Assembly (NCBI RefSeq): GCF_027744825.2
Contig: NC_071347.1
Span: 19,602,001 to 19,666,000, forward strand
Reading direction: 5' to 3'
DNA from: Synchiropus splendidus
Taxonomy: Eukaryota; Chordata; Actinopteri; Syngnathiformes; Callionymidae
Length of the DNA: 64,000 bases
The notes under the pieces were generated by a model that was not told the origin of the DNA, did no database searches, and was given only the letters and a program-made list of their open reading frames with translations. The stretch's first letter is position 1, and each line of letters starts with the position of its first letter. Of the stretch, positions 27,901-38,155 are shown piece by piece. The translations under genes were made by a program, and so were the position numbers.

Positions 27901-28465
27901 CAGCGATGACGTCACAATGTGTCAACGCATGACGTTGATGATGTCACCCAAGTAGCAACGACAGTAACAAAGACACGTTTGACACACGTTGTGCGCATAC
28001 ATGATGGTGGATGGTTTAAATTTATGCAACATAGCTCCTGCTTTGTCCCTAGTGAATCTGTGGTCCCACATCTACACATGACGTGGCCCTGAAGCCTCAG
28101 ACTCAACACCGCACTCCCGGTTATACTTACTGGACGCAGACCTGGGCGAGTAGCGAGCTGACCAGCCGCTGGTGTTTATCACAGAGAACCTTCTGGAACG
28201 AAGTCTTCATCCAGTCCTCGATGTTACACACCTGAACCCTGCTGGAGTGCCAGCACACTGACAGGTGGTGCAGAGAAGGTCCCAGAACAAAGTTGTCCCG
28301 CTTCAGCTCCGACGGAGAGCTGAACTTCAGGAGAGTCCACAAGCTCGGGTCCAGAAACACCTCGTGCAGCTGCGCGCAGGTCCGAGACAGACTCCTGCGG
28401 CTGTCCTTGTCCAGGAAGGAGAAGAGGTGGAGGAGGCACTCGCGGTTTAGCTGCTGCAGCTGCAT
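21977..28465 (-). CDS. fbxl22: F-box and leucine-rich repeat protein 22
   Basis: Substrate receptor of an SCF (SKP1-CUL1-F-box) ubiquitin ligase. The mammalian family member is enriched in heart and skeletal muscle and promotes turnover of sarcomeric proteins such as alpha-actinin and filamin C. Two coding exons on the minus strand, 28465-28131 and 22325-21977, join in phase through GTAAGT and a CAG acceptor to give 227 residues. Residues about 3-45 form the F-box ([18 protein letters not shown]), followed by the conserved WHSSRVQV and IEDW motifs. Exon 2 holds leucine-rich repeats ([19 protein letters not shown]) and the [11 protein letters not shown] tail shared with rodent FBXL22. I chose the ATG at 28465, which matches the mammalian start; the frame stays open upstream, but that part overlaps the likely core promoter. 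The 5.8-kb intron carries repeats. USP3 lies upstream on the same strand, as in human. Confidence 0.93.
23220..23580. other. Complex, repeat-free block in the FBXL22 intron (candidate conserved noncoding element)
   Basis: Unlike the AT-rich, repetitive sequence that follows, this block is of even base composition, has no simple repeats, and contains several homeodomain-like and CCAAT-like motifs (ctaatgac, ccaatcaatattgg, attaagcgttaatcg). Two minus-strand frames are open across it but resemble no protein, and they lack splice signals that would join FBXL22. It may be regulatory; this is inference from composition only. Confidence 0.25.
23699..24115. repeat. Repeat module A, copy 1 (FBXL22 intron)
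   Basis: Shares extended similarity, in the same orientation, with 27125-27582. Both begin 'gatggaaagggtttatgaaga' and then share 'cattgtattttatt', 'ctggaatcatt.gtcacgtttt', 'gggctgtaggtttca.caaaag' and 'aaaaatgtgtagaaa.ccaaaa' in order, ending near a 'cccacc/tccacc'. The unit is a dispersed AT-rich repeat of unknown class. Confidence 0.7.
24260..24520. repeat. Near-perfect long inverted repeat, ~110-bp arms, 38-bp loop
   Basis: The left arm (24260-24369) and right arm (24408-24520) are exact reverse complements by eye, apart from the length of one homopolymer (9 T against 12 A). The arms contain a degenerate GTA/GCA trinucleotide tract, 'taccttaatacattttt' and 'atgccaacaacaacaaaaatgt'. The 38-base loop (24370-24407) and its borders recur directly after the right arm (24522-24574, from 'aaaatgtgtgaaatgtttggtcc') with several mismatches. 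The structure could extrude a cruciform. Fold-back replication (template switching) is the simplest origin; a palindromic sequencing or assembly artefact cannot be excluded. Confidence 0.9.
26659..26880. repeat. Degenerate minisatellite (units of about 27-36 bp)
   Basis: Irregular direct repeats begin with 'aatgatg' or 'aatgaca' (26659, 26741, 26771, 26801, 26828) and continue with variants of 'tcactcacattt...gtgccttcaac'. Units differ in length and sequence, so this is an old tandem array without coding function. Confidence 0.6.
26876..27582. repeat. Repeat unit B-A, full copy (FBXL22 intron)
   Basis: A continuous ~707-bp unit. Module B (26876-27123) recurs at 27604-27843, and module A (27125-27582) recurs at 23699-24115. 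Shared B landmarks are 'cggcagcatggg', 'ttattatagtgtaataact', 'acacttgctcatgtggtttg' and 'tcggatgtgtacattgtg'. I find no terminal inverted repeats, poly-A tail or reading frame, so the class is undetermined. Confidence 0.65.
27604..27843. repeat. Repeat module B, second copy (truncated unit)
   Basis: Same orientation and order of landmarks as 26876-27123, but module A is missing after 'cggatgtgtacattgtg'. The two B copies lie in tandem on either side of one A module and differ by scattered substitutions and small indels. Confidence 0.65.
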
Positions 28466-28559
28466 GGCCAGGCAGAGTGAGGAGAGGCCGGCAACAATGA
28501 GCCGGCGGCCAGTATCGTGTGGCCTAGATACATGATGCCTCCGCGGGCTGCCGGCCTGC

Positions 28560-28605
28560 ACATATAAGGCCGTGCAGCCCTGGCTATTTTTGGGGAAGAC
28601 AACTG
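28560..28605 (-). promoter_or_regulatory. Likely FBXL22 core promoter with CArG/MEF2-like and E-box sites
   Basis: Read on the minus strand, about 95-140 bases upstream of the chosen ATG, this stretch has an E-box CAACTG/CAGTTG (28600-28605). Next comes CCCCAAAAATAGCC (28582-28595), one base from both MEF2 and CArG consensus, then CCTTATATGT (28560-28569), a CArG-like element that could also act as TATA. This arrangement suits a striated-muscle gene, which matches known FBXL22 expression. It is a motif reading only. Confidence 0.5.
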
Positions 28606-28924
28606 CCGGTGCAATCAAAGATGCAAGTGTTGGAGTCTGCCTTTCCATCTGTCGCGGCTGTCAACAGACGGCGAGCAGCTCGCAGGACTGTTTACGTTGA
28701 CCTGCAAACACACTGACACTTCAGATATACTGCTGCCCAAAACCTCCGTCAGAGGTGGAGAGCGCCAGCAGTCTGCTAGCTTGGAGATCTTCCGTCTCAT
28801 CAAAGGAAAAGTGCGACATGCGAAGAGAAATATGGAGAGGCTGACCTCAAGCTAACCTGTTAGTGTTGGCTGAAATATATCCCACTCACATGAAAGGCCA
28901 AGTACAACAAGATCTCCCTAAGCA

Positions 28925-29010
28925 AATGTCTAACTCATGGCCCGGGGGCCAAAATTGGCCTGTGAAGTCATTAAATGTGGCCTGCTAGACCCAGTTCAGT
29001 GCGAGTTAAA
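28925..29010. mobile_element. hAT-like element end fragment
   Basis: The run 'taactcatggcccgggggccaaa' followed by 'tggcctg' and 'atgtggcctgc' matches the general pattern of the terminal region of a widespread vertebrate hAT-type element (CAAACTCATGGCCCGGGGGCCAAAT). I could not find the opposite end or a target-site duplication, so only a fragment is claimed. Confidence 0.5.
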
Positions 29011-29886
29011 ATCTGGAAACTAGATCACAATGGAGATGGTTTTTAAGAAGAAAAAAAATTGTGGTTATGAGGCAGCAGGTGGTGAACTAGTATTAATTTA
29101 AAAGGCGACTGATCCCGCCTTCTGTTTTGGACTTTTTTTTTAGCCCTCGACTTGAACTGTGCATCAATTTTTGGCCAATGTGACCCACCTGTCCTAAACC
29201 TTTTGACGTGTGTTGCAACCGCAGTAACCTTTGAAGTACGTCCCACACTTGTATCGGTATGAGCTGCAGCATGTCTGAAGTGTGGGGCCAGCAGATCTAT
29301 GGAAGTAGAGGCTTGCTAGCATTGTCAACCAAAAACTAAATATTGAAACAGAAAAGGCCTCATGTGTCGCAGTGAAGGAGCTGTTCGGACAGAGCTGGTG
29401 GCGCCCGAGCGTATCACAGTAGCCTATCATCGCAAAGACGCTTGTGAACGGCGGATCATTGAGTCAGGTGTTAACCTGGCTGCCCACGTTGTGTAACACA
29501 ATACTGCATGAAAAGGGACTCAATGGAGAGTGATTCACGTCTGAAGCTGGCTGAGGTGAAGTGGTGAATAGCAGAGGGCCGAGTCATCACAGTTGTTCCA
29601 CTTGTTATCGTCGAGGGCCAGGAAAACAGTTGTGGAGCTGATACAGCGTGTACCGTGACTCACCGCTGTGTGTCTTTTTCACTCACGGCAACGTGAGCTT
29701 GTTTTGAATCGCTGCCGGCAGCGACGGCTCTGTGACGGGGAGGGGAAAAAAACAGTAAAAAGAGCCACTTGTGTCGTTAGTGTGAGCGACGGAGAACCGT
29801 CGACCACCTGCGAGCAGACGAGGGAGAGCAGCTGCTGCTCTGCATACACAAGTGTTTGTTCCTGTCCACTGGCACATGTCCTCAGG

Positions 29887-29920
29887 GTGTGTGTGTGTGT
29901 GTGTGTGTGTGCGTGCGTGT
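29887..29920. repeat. (GT)n / (GTGC) microsatellite
   Basis: About twelve GT units followed by a short GCGTGCGT interruption. Confidence 0.9.
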
Positions 29921-30535
29921 GAGGGTGGCTTCTCCGGTTCATGGTTTATTGGTGTTCTATGGTAATATATAACTGGACCCTAGGTGGAATCCTCTTTGAA
30001 AGTGAGAAGCATGAAGAGATCCTGAAGGTGGCAGTAGAGAGCAATGAAAACAAAAAAGCTTATGTTGGAATGCACTTGTTATTGAATTATAACTTACTAC
30101 AAGTAACATCCGACTTACAACCTGCTCGACGTAGCAGCCCGGCATGGCAATTACGGCAGCACAGTATCCCAGCATTTCACTCTCACACAGCCATCTACCA
30201 CTACAGTAGCACCTATAACCCTCGCGTCAGCCCTTTTGAATGGCATTCGATTTACGTCCAATCTGACTTTCGACCGGTTGGTCGAAACCGATCCTGGATG
30301 TTACTTGCACTTAAAAGTAGCGTTTTTTTGTACTCGATGCGTCCCATTTGTGACACGTCTGCGACATGTTGATTCTGATACTCCCGCTAGGAATTCCTTT
30401 TTGGAATTCAACTGAGCGACATTATGTCTGCGGTGCGCAGGCTTTTAGCTCGGAGGGCGTCTGGGCGTCTGCAAAACATGAAAAAATGGACGCCTGATTT
30501 TCGATCGTAGCTTGACCAGCAGATGCCACCATATA

Positions 30536-30660
30536 CCGGCATCATCTCGCAGCCAAGCTACAAGCCTGGCGGTGGGTCCTGGGTCTGCCCAGGGCATCCA
30601 CCTTCCCAGAACACCTCACCAGGGAGCTTACTGATTTAACTTCAGGCAGAGTCTCAGGCA
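30536..30660 (-). mobile_element. Degraded LINE 3'-end fragment
   Basis: The sequence 'gtgggtcctgggtctgcccagggc...cccagaacacctcaccaggg' resembles the better preserved LINE copy at 34479-34895 ('ctggtcctgggtcgacccc...cctggaacaccttgtccaggg') in the same orientation. It is short and eroded, and no intact frame remains. Confidence 0.4.
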
Positions 30661-31517
30661 TCTCCATTAGCCAAATGATGGACCAATCAGAAAGCTGTAT
30701 TTTTAAGAAAGACATTCTGTTTACATGTTCAAGGCTTCACTTTCTCTTCATCATTTGTGAGACAGATGAGAGAAATAAGCTCCTTATTTGGGCACCACAA
30801 GCTGCTAAACCAAGCCACAAATATTGGACCATTCATTTCAAAGCTGAATTTTATAGTCGGAACACAATGTACCATGTGAATGTTTTAGGACTGAAAACGG
30901 ACAAGTGAGTCACGTGGCTTTATGACTAATATCCAGTCCTTGATTCAGCTTTTGTTTTCAGAACTGGACCACCACGAACATTGACGCAGTAAAGCTGCGC
31001 TCATGAGTGTTCTGGCGAGCTCATGTGAACTGTGACGGATGTTCCAGTGCTCGGCCGACGCCCGGCACACATGGAAACTTCAGTGACTGAGTTCTGAACA
31101 TTTGTGACGAAAGAGCGCTGACACAATCTGTCCGCAGATAGTGAAGTACCCAAAAGCACTTGACAAGTATTTCCTGCTCCAGTAGCTGCAGATTTAGCCC
31201 TGATAACGCCCAATGACAATTTGTGCTCAGGGTTTTGCTCGAAAATGAAAACTGATGAGGATGAGTAGGGAGGGTGATCGCGATGGGTGAAGGTGGAGGA
31301 GCCTGGCTTACTCTCTGACAGGAAATACCACAAGACAAAGAAGTAAATCTGAAAAAAAAAATAGTGCTGAGAAATGTGTTTAAAGGAGCAACCTGTATTG
31401 AGAGAACAGCCGCGCTTCATTTTAGGAACGACAGAGTATTCTTCAGAGATTCTTAAGAGTCTTTGTAGCAGTAGAAATACAAGACAAGACTTACAAAAAG
31501 GTCACTTCCAAATCATC

Positions 31518-31523
31518 TTTAAT
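31518..31523 (-). terminator. Candidate USP3 polyadenylation signal (ATTAAA)
   Basis: The variant hexamer ATTAAA on the minus strand lies about 245 bases past the USP3 stop. No AATAAA was found between it and the stop, but other weak variants cannot be excluded. Confidence 0.3.
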
Positions 31524-31767
31524 ATCCGACACTTCACTTGACAAGTTTGAAAGGCAGTTGAGGTCATTTTTAGATTCGATTTTAAAAAGAGTCATGTAGA
31601 TTGTGGTCCAGATTTCTCGTAAAAAATCCTGACTCATGGTCAAGGCCAAAGTTTTTCTTTTTACACTTCCAAACGATCACTGTTGGAATCTGAGACGTGC
31701 CTCTTCTGAGGAAATGAATCTAAAGGTGATGTCTACGTGCACTTAAAAAAAGACATCAGAATGTGAG

Positions 31768-34700
31768 TCAGAAAAGAGTGAGGGGCTGCTCAGAGGTGGC
31801 AGACGCTTGTCGAACCAGATCCTCCGTTTCATCGTCTACGCCGTCCTGTGTAGCTGCTTCTTTCAAATCCATCGACTCTTGCGATGTGTGATCGGTCTCC
31901 GAATCCAGGGGTTCGGTGACGGAGGCCTCGATCTCGGAGCGTAAACTGTCCGTGAAGGTAGCTTCACCCGAGCTGGTGCTTTTCTCAGCCGGGTCGGCTT
32001 GCTCCACGTAGAATAGGATGTAGGCCTTGGCCTTGGTGACCGTGTCCTCGTTGGTCAGAGTCACCGTGCTGTCGTTGAAGTGATACCAGCGACCCTCATG
32101 GCTGCCGTAGGCCGTGTAGTGTCCTGATCCAACCCTGTCAACACAAGAATACCCAGTTTCATAGCCAGAACAGGAGGACAACACCTCCTAGTGGTGAGGC
32201 ATAAAACTTCAGCTCAAAACAATTCTGAAGCGGTTAAGGAAATCGTTTAATAACCCGTCACTATGTGTTTTAATGAGGACACGAAGGAAGACGATCACAA
32301 TAGGGTGGGGAATGACTTGCTGTGGTGACCTCTGACGGGAAATGACCGAAGGAGGTCTCATTTTTATTTCCTTTGTATGAAAATATGCGCCTCATCATTC
32401 AATGCTGGGGTCTGAAAAATGCCGCCACTTACCAGAATAGTGATCACGGGACAGGAAAATGTGCTTTATATAACAGATTCCAATTGAATGGGAGATTGTA
32501 GGCTGAAAGAATGGTGCATTCACTGTTTGCATCACTGTGGGATTTTTCGACAGTGTTTTTAGCCTCTAATAGTCTGCAGCAGAGGTTGAGTGTGGAGATT
32601 TGCTTAGTGTCGGACCAGAGACAGAGTGTGATGCTTGGTGAATTCATACTTTCTAGAAGCAACAGCGTTGAGGCAAGCGTGCTGGAGCTGTGTGCCGAGT
32701 CTTCACACCCCCATTTGTCCGGCCGTCATATCGCTAATACTGGACTGCAAACCTGCAAAGGTCATCGACTTACCCTGATCCATGATGGACTACGATGGCA
32801 GCAAGGTCATACAGGCAGCTGCGTGTCTGCGGTGTCTCCGGCTGCAAGGATACAAACACCACATGAGGATGGTTTTAATGGCCATCTATCAGTTGTCACT
32901 TGTGTGGCCCGATACGTTGCATGCTGTCGTTCCTTTGTTTATGGCATCTTGGTTGCCATGGTGACAGTTTATCCATTTTTTTTTACAATTTATTTGTGGC
33001 ATCTTTGTTGTACGCAGTTACCATGGTGATCAGAGTCCCATTGATCAGGCGGCATGGGTTTTATTCACCAGCTTCAGTCCATGTGACTCCGCAGTGATCC
33101 AGCAGATCAGCGCACGTCATTGAACTCGTCTCTGCTCTCGTGCGCTGCACGTGCGCATCTGCTTTCAACTTTCATATTTGTGGAGCTGATGGTCTGAATA
33201 CAGGGAGCAGCAGAACTCTGACGCTAATTGTGATTGTGAGTTTTCTTTTTTTTAACTGGGAGGAATATCTTTGGATCTCATATGAGCACAGCGCCCTCTG
33301 TCGTCGGTAAACACTTCCTGCATTGGTTGAAAAACTATATAACAATGCGATGCTATAGTCATCTATTGTAATTTATTCCAGTCAGTCTGAAAACACTCAC
33401 CTCGAGGAGGTACCCCTTCATGTCCAGGCCCTTCAGGGGAAACTGTACATACGTGTCCACTTTATTCCTTAAAAACGCCGTCCAGTGGAACCTCTTCAGG
33501 TGCAAACACAAAACCTGCGGTTGCAGACGAAAACATTAGTCTCACTGCAACAACTTTCAGCTCATCTCGCCCTACCTTCGGGAGCTCCTGGATCCAAAAC
33601 TTTTTGGTCGATTTTTGTCTCTTTTTACACTTGTGGCAGTAGTACAGCTCTGTTTCGTCCAGTTCCTCCAGATCAGTGAAGCTGCTCAAACAGTCTGAAC
33701 CCCGCAAAGACATCCATGACTGTGCTTTAGAAAGTGACAGCTGGAACGTGTCTTAGCAGGAAAAGAGATCTTACCGCGTAAAGTACAAGTGGGTCCTGGC
33801 TCCTGGTCCTTGCTTCTTTTCTGTCTGAACTGACTGGGAATGTCCAAGGACAGATCTGACAAAAGAATTGCATTGAGTTGCTTCATCCTATAGACGTTGG
33901 AGAGTACAGGGCACTATAGAAAAAATCTTGAGGATATAACGCACAAAAAATGGTGCACTAGACACTTGATACAGAAAAACGTTTGCTCATCACTGTGGCA
34001 CTTCCACCCTGATGTTGAAATTTATGTGAATGGTTTTGATCAAATGTACTTATTGGACTACAGAACAATAACATTAATTAGAATTAAATAACTCAAACTT
34101 TCTGTTAGCTTCATAATAACGTAATATGGAGCAGCATTGTATAGAGTAAAGCTAAGAGTATAGTAAAGCATAGAATAGAGCAGTGCTGTACAGTTAAAGA
34201 AATTGTGATCTACAGTAATTCAGTGGAGCGCAATCTAATAAGAACAGAAAGGCCAAAAGTCTCACCAAGAAAAGGGTCAAACTTGCGAGATTCTGTCCCA
34301 CATATTAAACAGTTGACTTCATTCTGCAGAATGCCTCCAAAATTGGACGTGACGACACTGGTAGACCCGTTTCTGGAATCAAATAATAAGCACACAAGTT
34401 CAGATTAATTGACTTCAACTGTTGACTGTCACGTGCCACAACAGCACCCTCTACTGTCAGCAGGAATACATGACTTTTATCCATCCATCCTTATCCGCTT
34501 AACTGTTGTCGAGGCGCAGGGGGCATCAGCTTCAAAAGGTCGCGCCAAATGCCCTTCTCCAGAGCAACATCCACCAGCTCAGACTGGGGGATCCTGAGAC
34601 CCTCCCGGGCCAGTGATGAGATATAATCCCTCCACCTGGTCCTGGGTCGACCCCTCGGTCTCCTCCCAGCTGGCCGTGCCTGGAACACCTTGTCCAGGGG

Positions 34701-37700
34701 GCGTCTTCATGAGAAACACGTTAACTGACTCTACTCAGAGTCTCTCCCGAGTGACTGAATTCCTCTCCATATCTCGAGGAGAGACGCCCGTCGGAGAAAA
34801 GTCATTTCAACCGCTTGTATCCGGGATCTGGTTCCTATGGTCATGACCCTCAGCTCAGACCATGGATTGGTAAATAGAGAGCTTTGCCTTTTTGCTACAT
34901 GACTTTTAGTCAACGTAAATTGTCAGTTCATACAGCAGGAGTGAAACATCCATGTCTCAAGATGTGTGGGTGTTAAGGTCCAAACTTCAGACTTACATAC
35001 AGCACTTGCCATCTGCAGGGGCGACTCTGACTCCCTCCTGAGGTGCAGTCGCACCGTTCCTGCTGTGCAGCAGCTCTCGGTGCAGATGGTCCAGTAGGTA
35101 GCGCATGAACTCGTGGGCGTCCTGCTGCTGGTATCCTCTGCACACGGCAGAACAAGTCTGAGTCACATGGCTGGCTGATGCACTCACCTCGGATAACCTC
35201 ACTTAAAGGTCACCTGAAACTTGGCATGATTTTCCATATCGTATAAAATAAAGAGTCTGGGCTGAAGGCAGTCTGGTTCCCCTGCCAGAGGGAACAGAGG
35301 GTTTTCCTGAACTCCTCCACCAAAGATCTGAAAATTTAAACCCACGGGTGAGATGATTAACTGATTGCAGTGGACAGAAATTCCTATATATATAGTTTAT
35401 CCAGTATGTATATATGTGTGTACACACACACACACGTTGGACAAAATATGAGACATGAGATATAAAACTTTTCGGTCTTGCTGTCAGCCTAAATGGCCGC
35501 TGGGAGGGGAGGGCCTTACACGCTTGTGTCCCCTTGACTGCGGGTGTGGTACATCCTTCTTCCTGCCGTCTTACCGCTGCGCAAGGCCACAGCAGGCAGC
35601 GCCTTGAAGTAGCAGCTGAATTGTTCGATGTTACTGTGGAGGAAGAGCAAGACAATTCCGGCGTTTACAAATACACATACTTACTACATAGACTATCTAT
35701 TTAAACTGATGTTTTCTGCTGCACTATGGATATGCCAACCATAAATGAAGCCGAATAATGCAAGCAGATATTTATATCCGCAATAATGTCGTCCCCCAAA
35801 TGAGGATTCATATCTTCACTCCTCACATTTATTGATAAAGTCACCAGTTGTCTTCACCTTCTTGAGTCCAGGTCCTACTCAGATTAACTGTTTTAAATCA
35901 TAACGCTAAGAAGAAAACGTGTTTTTGAGTTGTATTAATTGCCATGACGCTGGTGGCCAGCAGAGGGCTCCATATGTAATGTAATGCCCAAGCTTCAGTC
36001 ACATGACCAACCAGTACATGTGGAAAGGATTCCCCTCTCTCAGTAGACGTTGGTTTGGATTCTAGCAACTTCCTGGGTATCAACTACCTTCTTCATGGGA
36101 AAGTGTGGATTTCTCTTTACAGCTTCATCACATGAGCCTTTGGGCCCTGTGGGAAAGCCTTCTTTCAGAAACTCCCTGCTGCCCCTCTTCTCACCTGAGG
36201 GACTGCAGGATGGCGTTCATGAAGCACGTGTTGCCCAAGTTCCGCAGGCCTGTTGCCCCCAGCACCGCTCCATCCTGGGAGCATAGCAGTGGAAGGAACA
36301 AGTCAGCAGTGACTCATTTTATAGGACACGACACGTAGCAGAAATGTGTAAGCCAAGAGTTTGTGGAGTATTATGAGGTATAATTTGAAATGAAGACTCC
36401 TAATTTGGGGCACTTACGATGGTTTTTAACAGCTTGTTGTCCAGATCCGCACAGTCTTGGAGTTTTCTTTTCCTCTGCCTGTCAGCGCTCAGAGCTGAGC
36501 TGAAAAAAGAAAGCGTAAAACTCTTTAAGTTGAATTTTATTCCAGTAAAACCAGCATTCACATGAGCTATTTATTTTAAATTGCTCTAGTCCGGTTAACC
36601 ATTTCAGTCATTTCTCTCTCAAATTATTGCAACTAAAAGTTCTTTGAACACATAAAGTGCTTCAATTAATGTGATGTATTGATATTCAGGTGCAATTATT
36701 TTCCTATAAATCAGAGTAACTGAGACTTACGTTTCCAAACTTTGCAGATGCTCCCTCACCCTCTGCACATGTCCAAGTTTGGTGTCGTTGATCACAAACT
36801 CATCACATCTGTAGCTGCAAAATCCAGAAACGTGAGCTGCTTCAGCAGCTGTGTAAGCTGCCACTGAATCATTTGAACAATAAGCCACTTCTATAACAGC
36901 ATGAGTCATGAATGAACTGATGTGTCTGACCATCAGAAATGCTTTCTTCCCTTTCAAAAACCTGTTCAGAATATAAAGATTCAAACTCACCAGAATACGC
37001 CGTAGCTGCTGGAGTCCATGCAGACGCAGTGCTGAGATTTTTCCTTGTCCGGTTTTCTCGGGCTGCTGCAAGGCCCCTGGCTGTCTTCAAAATGTTTCTT
37101 CGCATGACCGTTTACGTACCTTAGCAAGCGAGAGGAGGCTTGGGATTATACACAGGTGAAGGGTTTTGTTGGTGGGGAAACAGTCATGGATATGAGTTGA
37201 AATCAGAAGCATAAAGTGAGTTGCTTGATTCCTGGTGAAAAGAAGGGCCCACAAACTCATGGGGATTGCACATCTCAGAGTGTATCATTGAATTGTGGGG
37301 GCAGCTGGAGGTAGACTTAGCCGCATCAAGTGTCCCCCGCCCAACAAAAGGTATCAAGTATTCCAGATATGTGCTCCCAATAGGCGCCTGGCCCGCCTGA
37401 ACAGTTAGAGCTCCAGGAGAAAGACGGTGGGGGGCAGCAAGTATCTTAAAATGAATGACATTGCTAGTTTGCAACAGCAACTTGACAGTAAACACAACAC
37501 GCGCAGAGGCTGCCACACGCCTGAGCTCATGAGGGATGATATAAGAAATAAAAGCACCAGGCATGCAAGGCAGGCAGGTCGAGGTGCACCAAAAAGTGAA
37601 GTTATGTAGTGACCCCACAAAATGTCCCATGCCCTTGGTATATCCTTTATCACCTGCTAAGAGTTTAGTCATGGCCGCTTGTAAGCACCAACATGATGCC

Positions 37701-38155
37701 ACTCACTTGTTTACATTGTATTTCACACAATATAATGAGCTGATCTGACATGACGTTCGGTTTCTTACTTCACAATTGCCCTGGTGTGTTTGAATTCTGA
37801 ACATGTAGAGTTCTAAACGCGTTTATCTCCTACTAAAACAAAGCATATTTCAACCAGTGGACCATCTGGTCGTAAGGAATAGATGCAACCACTATAAACG
37901 TAAACAGCAATAAGATAATACGGAAATCAACTCACCGACCACAATGGACCAGGAGACAGGTCAGACAAAGCCAGGGACTTTTATTTGATCTGCAAACTAA
38001 CGGAACCCCGCATTAACCGAGATGAAAGTCAATAAGAACCGCAGTGTCACTTGACTCAACTTACCGTTGCAGCACCAAGACGACGGAGAACCGTGAGGGA
38101 ACCTGGAAGGATCGATCCCGGAGGTCACGTTTGAGGTTAGATGCGGACACTCCAT
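31768..38155 (-). CDS. usp3: Ubiquitin carboxyl-terminal hydrolase 3
   Basis: Nuclear cysteine deubiquitinase that removes ubiquitin from histones H2A and H2B, with roles in the DNA damage response. Fifteen coding exons join in phase: 38155-38065, 37996-37936, 37119-36991, 36814-36731, 36499-36418, 36274-36195, 35633-35520, 35327-35214, 35137-34997, 34372-34266, 33855-33775, 33694-33576, 33514-33401, 32841-32774 and 32134-31768. The product is 583 residues; human USP3 has 520. Exons 1-4 encode the ZnF-UBP domain (WCCNVCRSNKSPW, YVNGHAKKH, YRCDEFVINDTK). The catalytic domain shows the Cys box GLRNLGNTCFMNA (exon 6), GYQQQDAHEFMRYLLDHLH, the zinc pair CLICG and CHKCKK, and the His/Asp box GSGHYTAY...FNDSTV (exon 15). 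After FYVEQ the protein carries about 70 acidic, Ser/Thr-rich residues where the human protein has a few. One ZnF cysteine (human CMDC) reads CMDS here. Confidence 0.96.
34467..34907 (-). mobile_element. 5'-truncated LINE with perfect 12-bp target-site duplication in USP3 intron 9
   Basis: The element (34479-34895, minus strand) ends in a GGATGGATGGAT tail. It encodes the carboxyl end of a fish LINE ORF2, with the motif GRPRGRPRTRWRDYI and then LKLMPP, followed by a short 3' tail. Both flanks carry TACATGACTTTT (34467-34478 and 34896-34907), a perfect duplication showing target-primed reverse transcription and little decay since. The upstream part of the element, including reverse transcriptase, is missing. 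I do not assign the clade. It lies between USP3 exons 9 and 10 and disturbs neither splice site. Confidence 0.85.
37184..37702 (-). other. Unclassified 172-codon open frame inside USP3 intron 2
   Basis: This minus-strand frame lies within the 816-base USP3 intron 2 and is the longest unexplained single-exon frame in the USP3 region. The translation (for example GMGHFVGSLHNF, PHELRRVAASARV) resembles no family I recognise. The plus strand is also partly open across it. It is more likely a mobile-element relic or chance frame than a gene, since there is no promoter or polyadenylation context. A cryptic exon cannot be excluded. Confidence 0.2.

Larger units (their letters stand above)
28606..31500. 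other. Intergenic spacer between FBXL22 and USP3
   Basis: No supported exon. It contains a hAT-like fragment (about 28925-29010), a GT-rich microsatellite (29887-29920), unclassified mobile-element-like sequence around 30050-30400 and a short LINE-like fragment (about 30536-30660). The 143-codon plus-strand frame at 29941-30372 crosses that repeat-like sequence and resembles no protein. Confidence 0.5.

Noticed and set aside
28466..28648. Upstream in-frame extension of FBXL22 giving a longer N-terminus
   Set aside because: The extra residues have no counterpart in mammalian FBXL22 and overlap the CArG/MEF2-like and TATA-like promoter motifs. The ATG at 28465 matches the known protein start.
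29941..30372. 143-codon plus-strand frame between FBXL22 and USP3
   Set aside because: It crosses repeat-like sequence and matches no protein family I know.
32511..33029. 172-codon plus-strand frame
   Set aside because: It is partly antisense to USP3 exon 14 and otherwise lies in intron sequence, with no recognisable similarity.
35203..35655. 150-codon minus-strand frame
   Set aside because: It is a read-through of USP3 exons 7 and 8 and the intron between them; parts are in the wrong frame, and the spliced model matches USP3 exactly.
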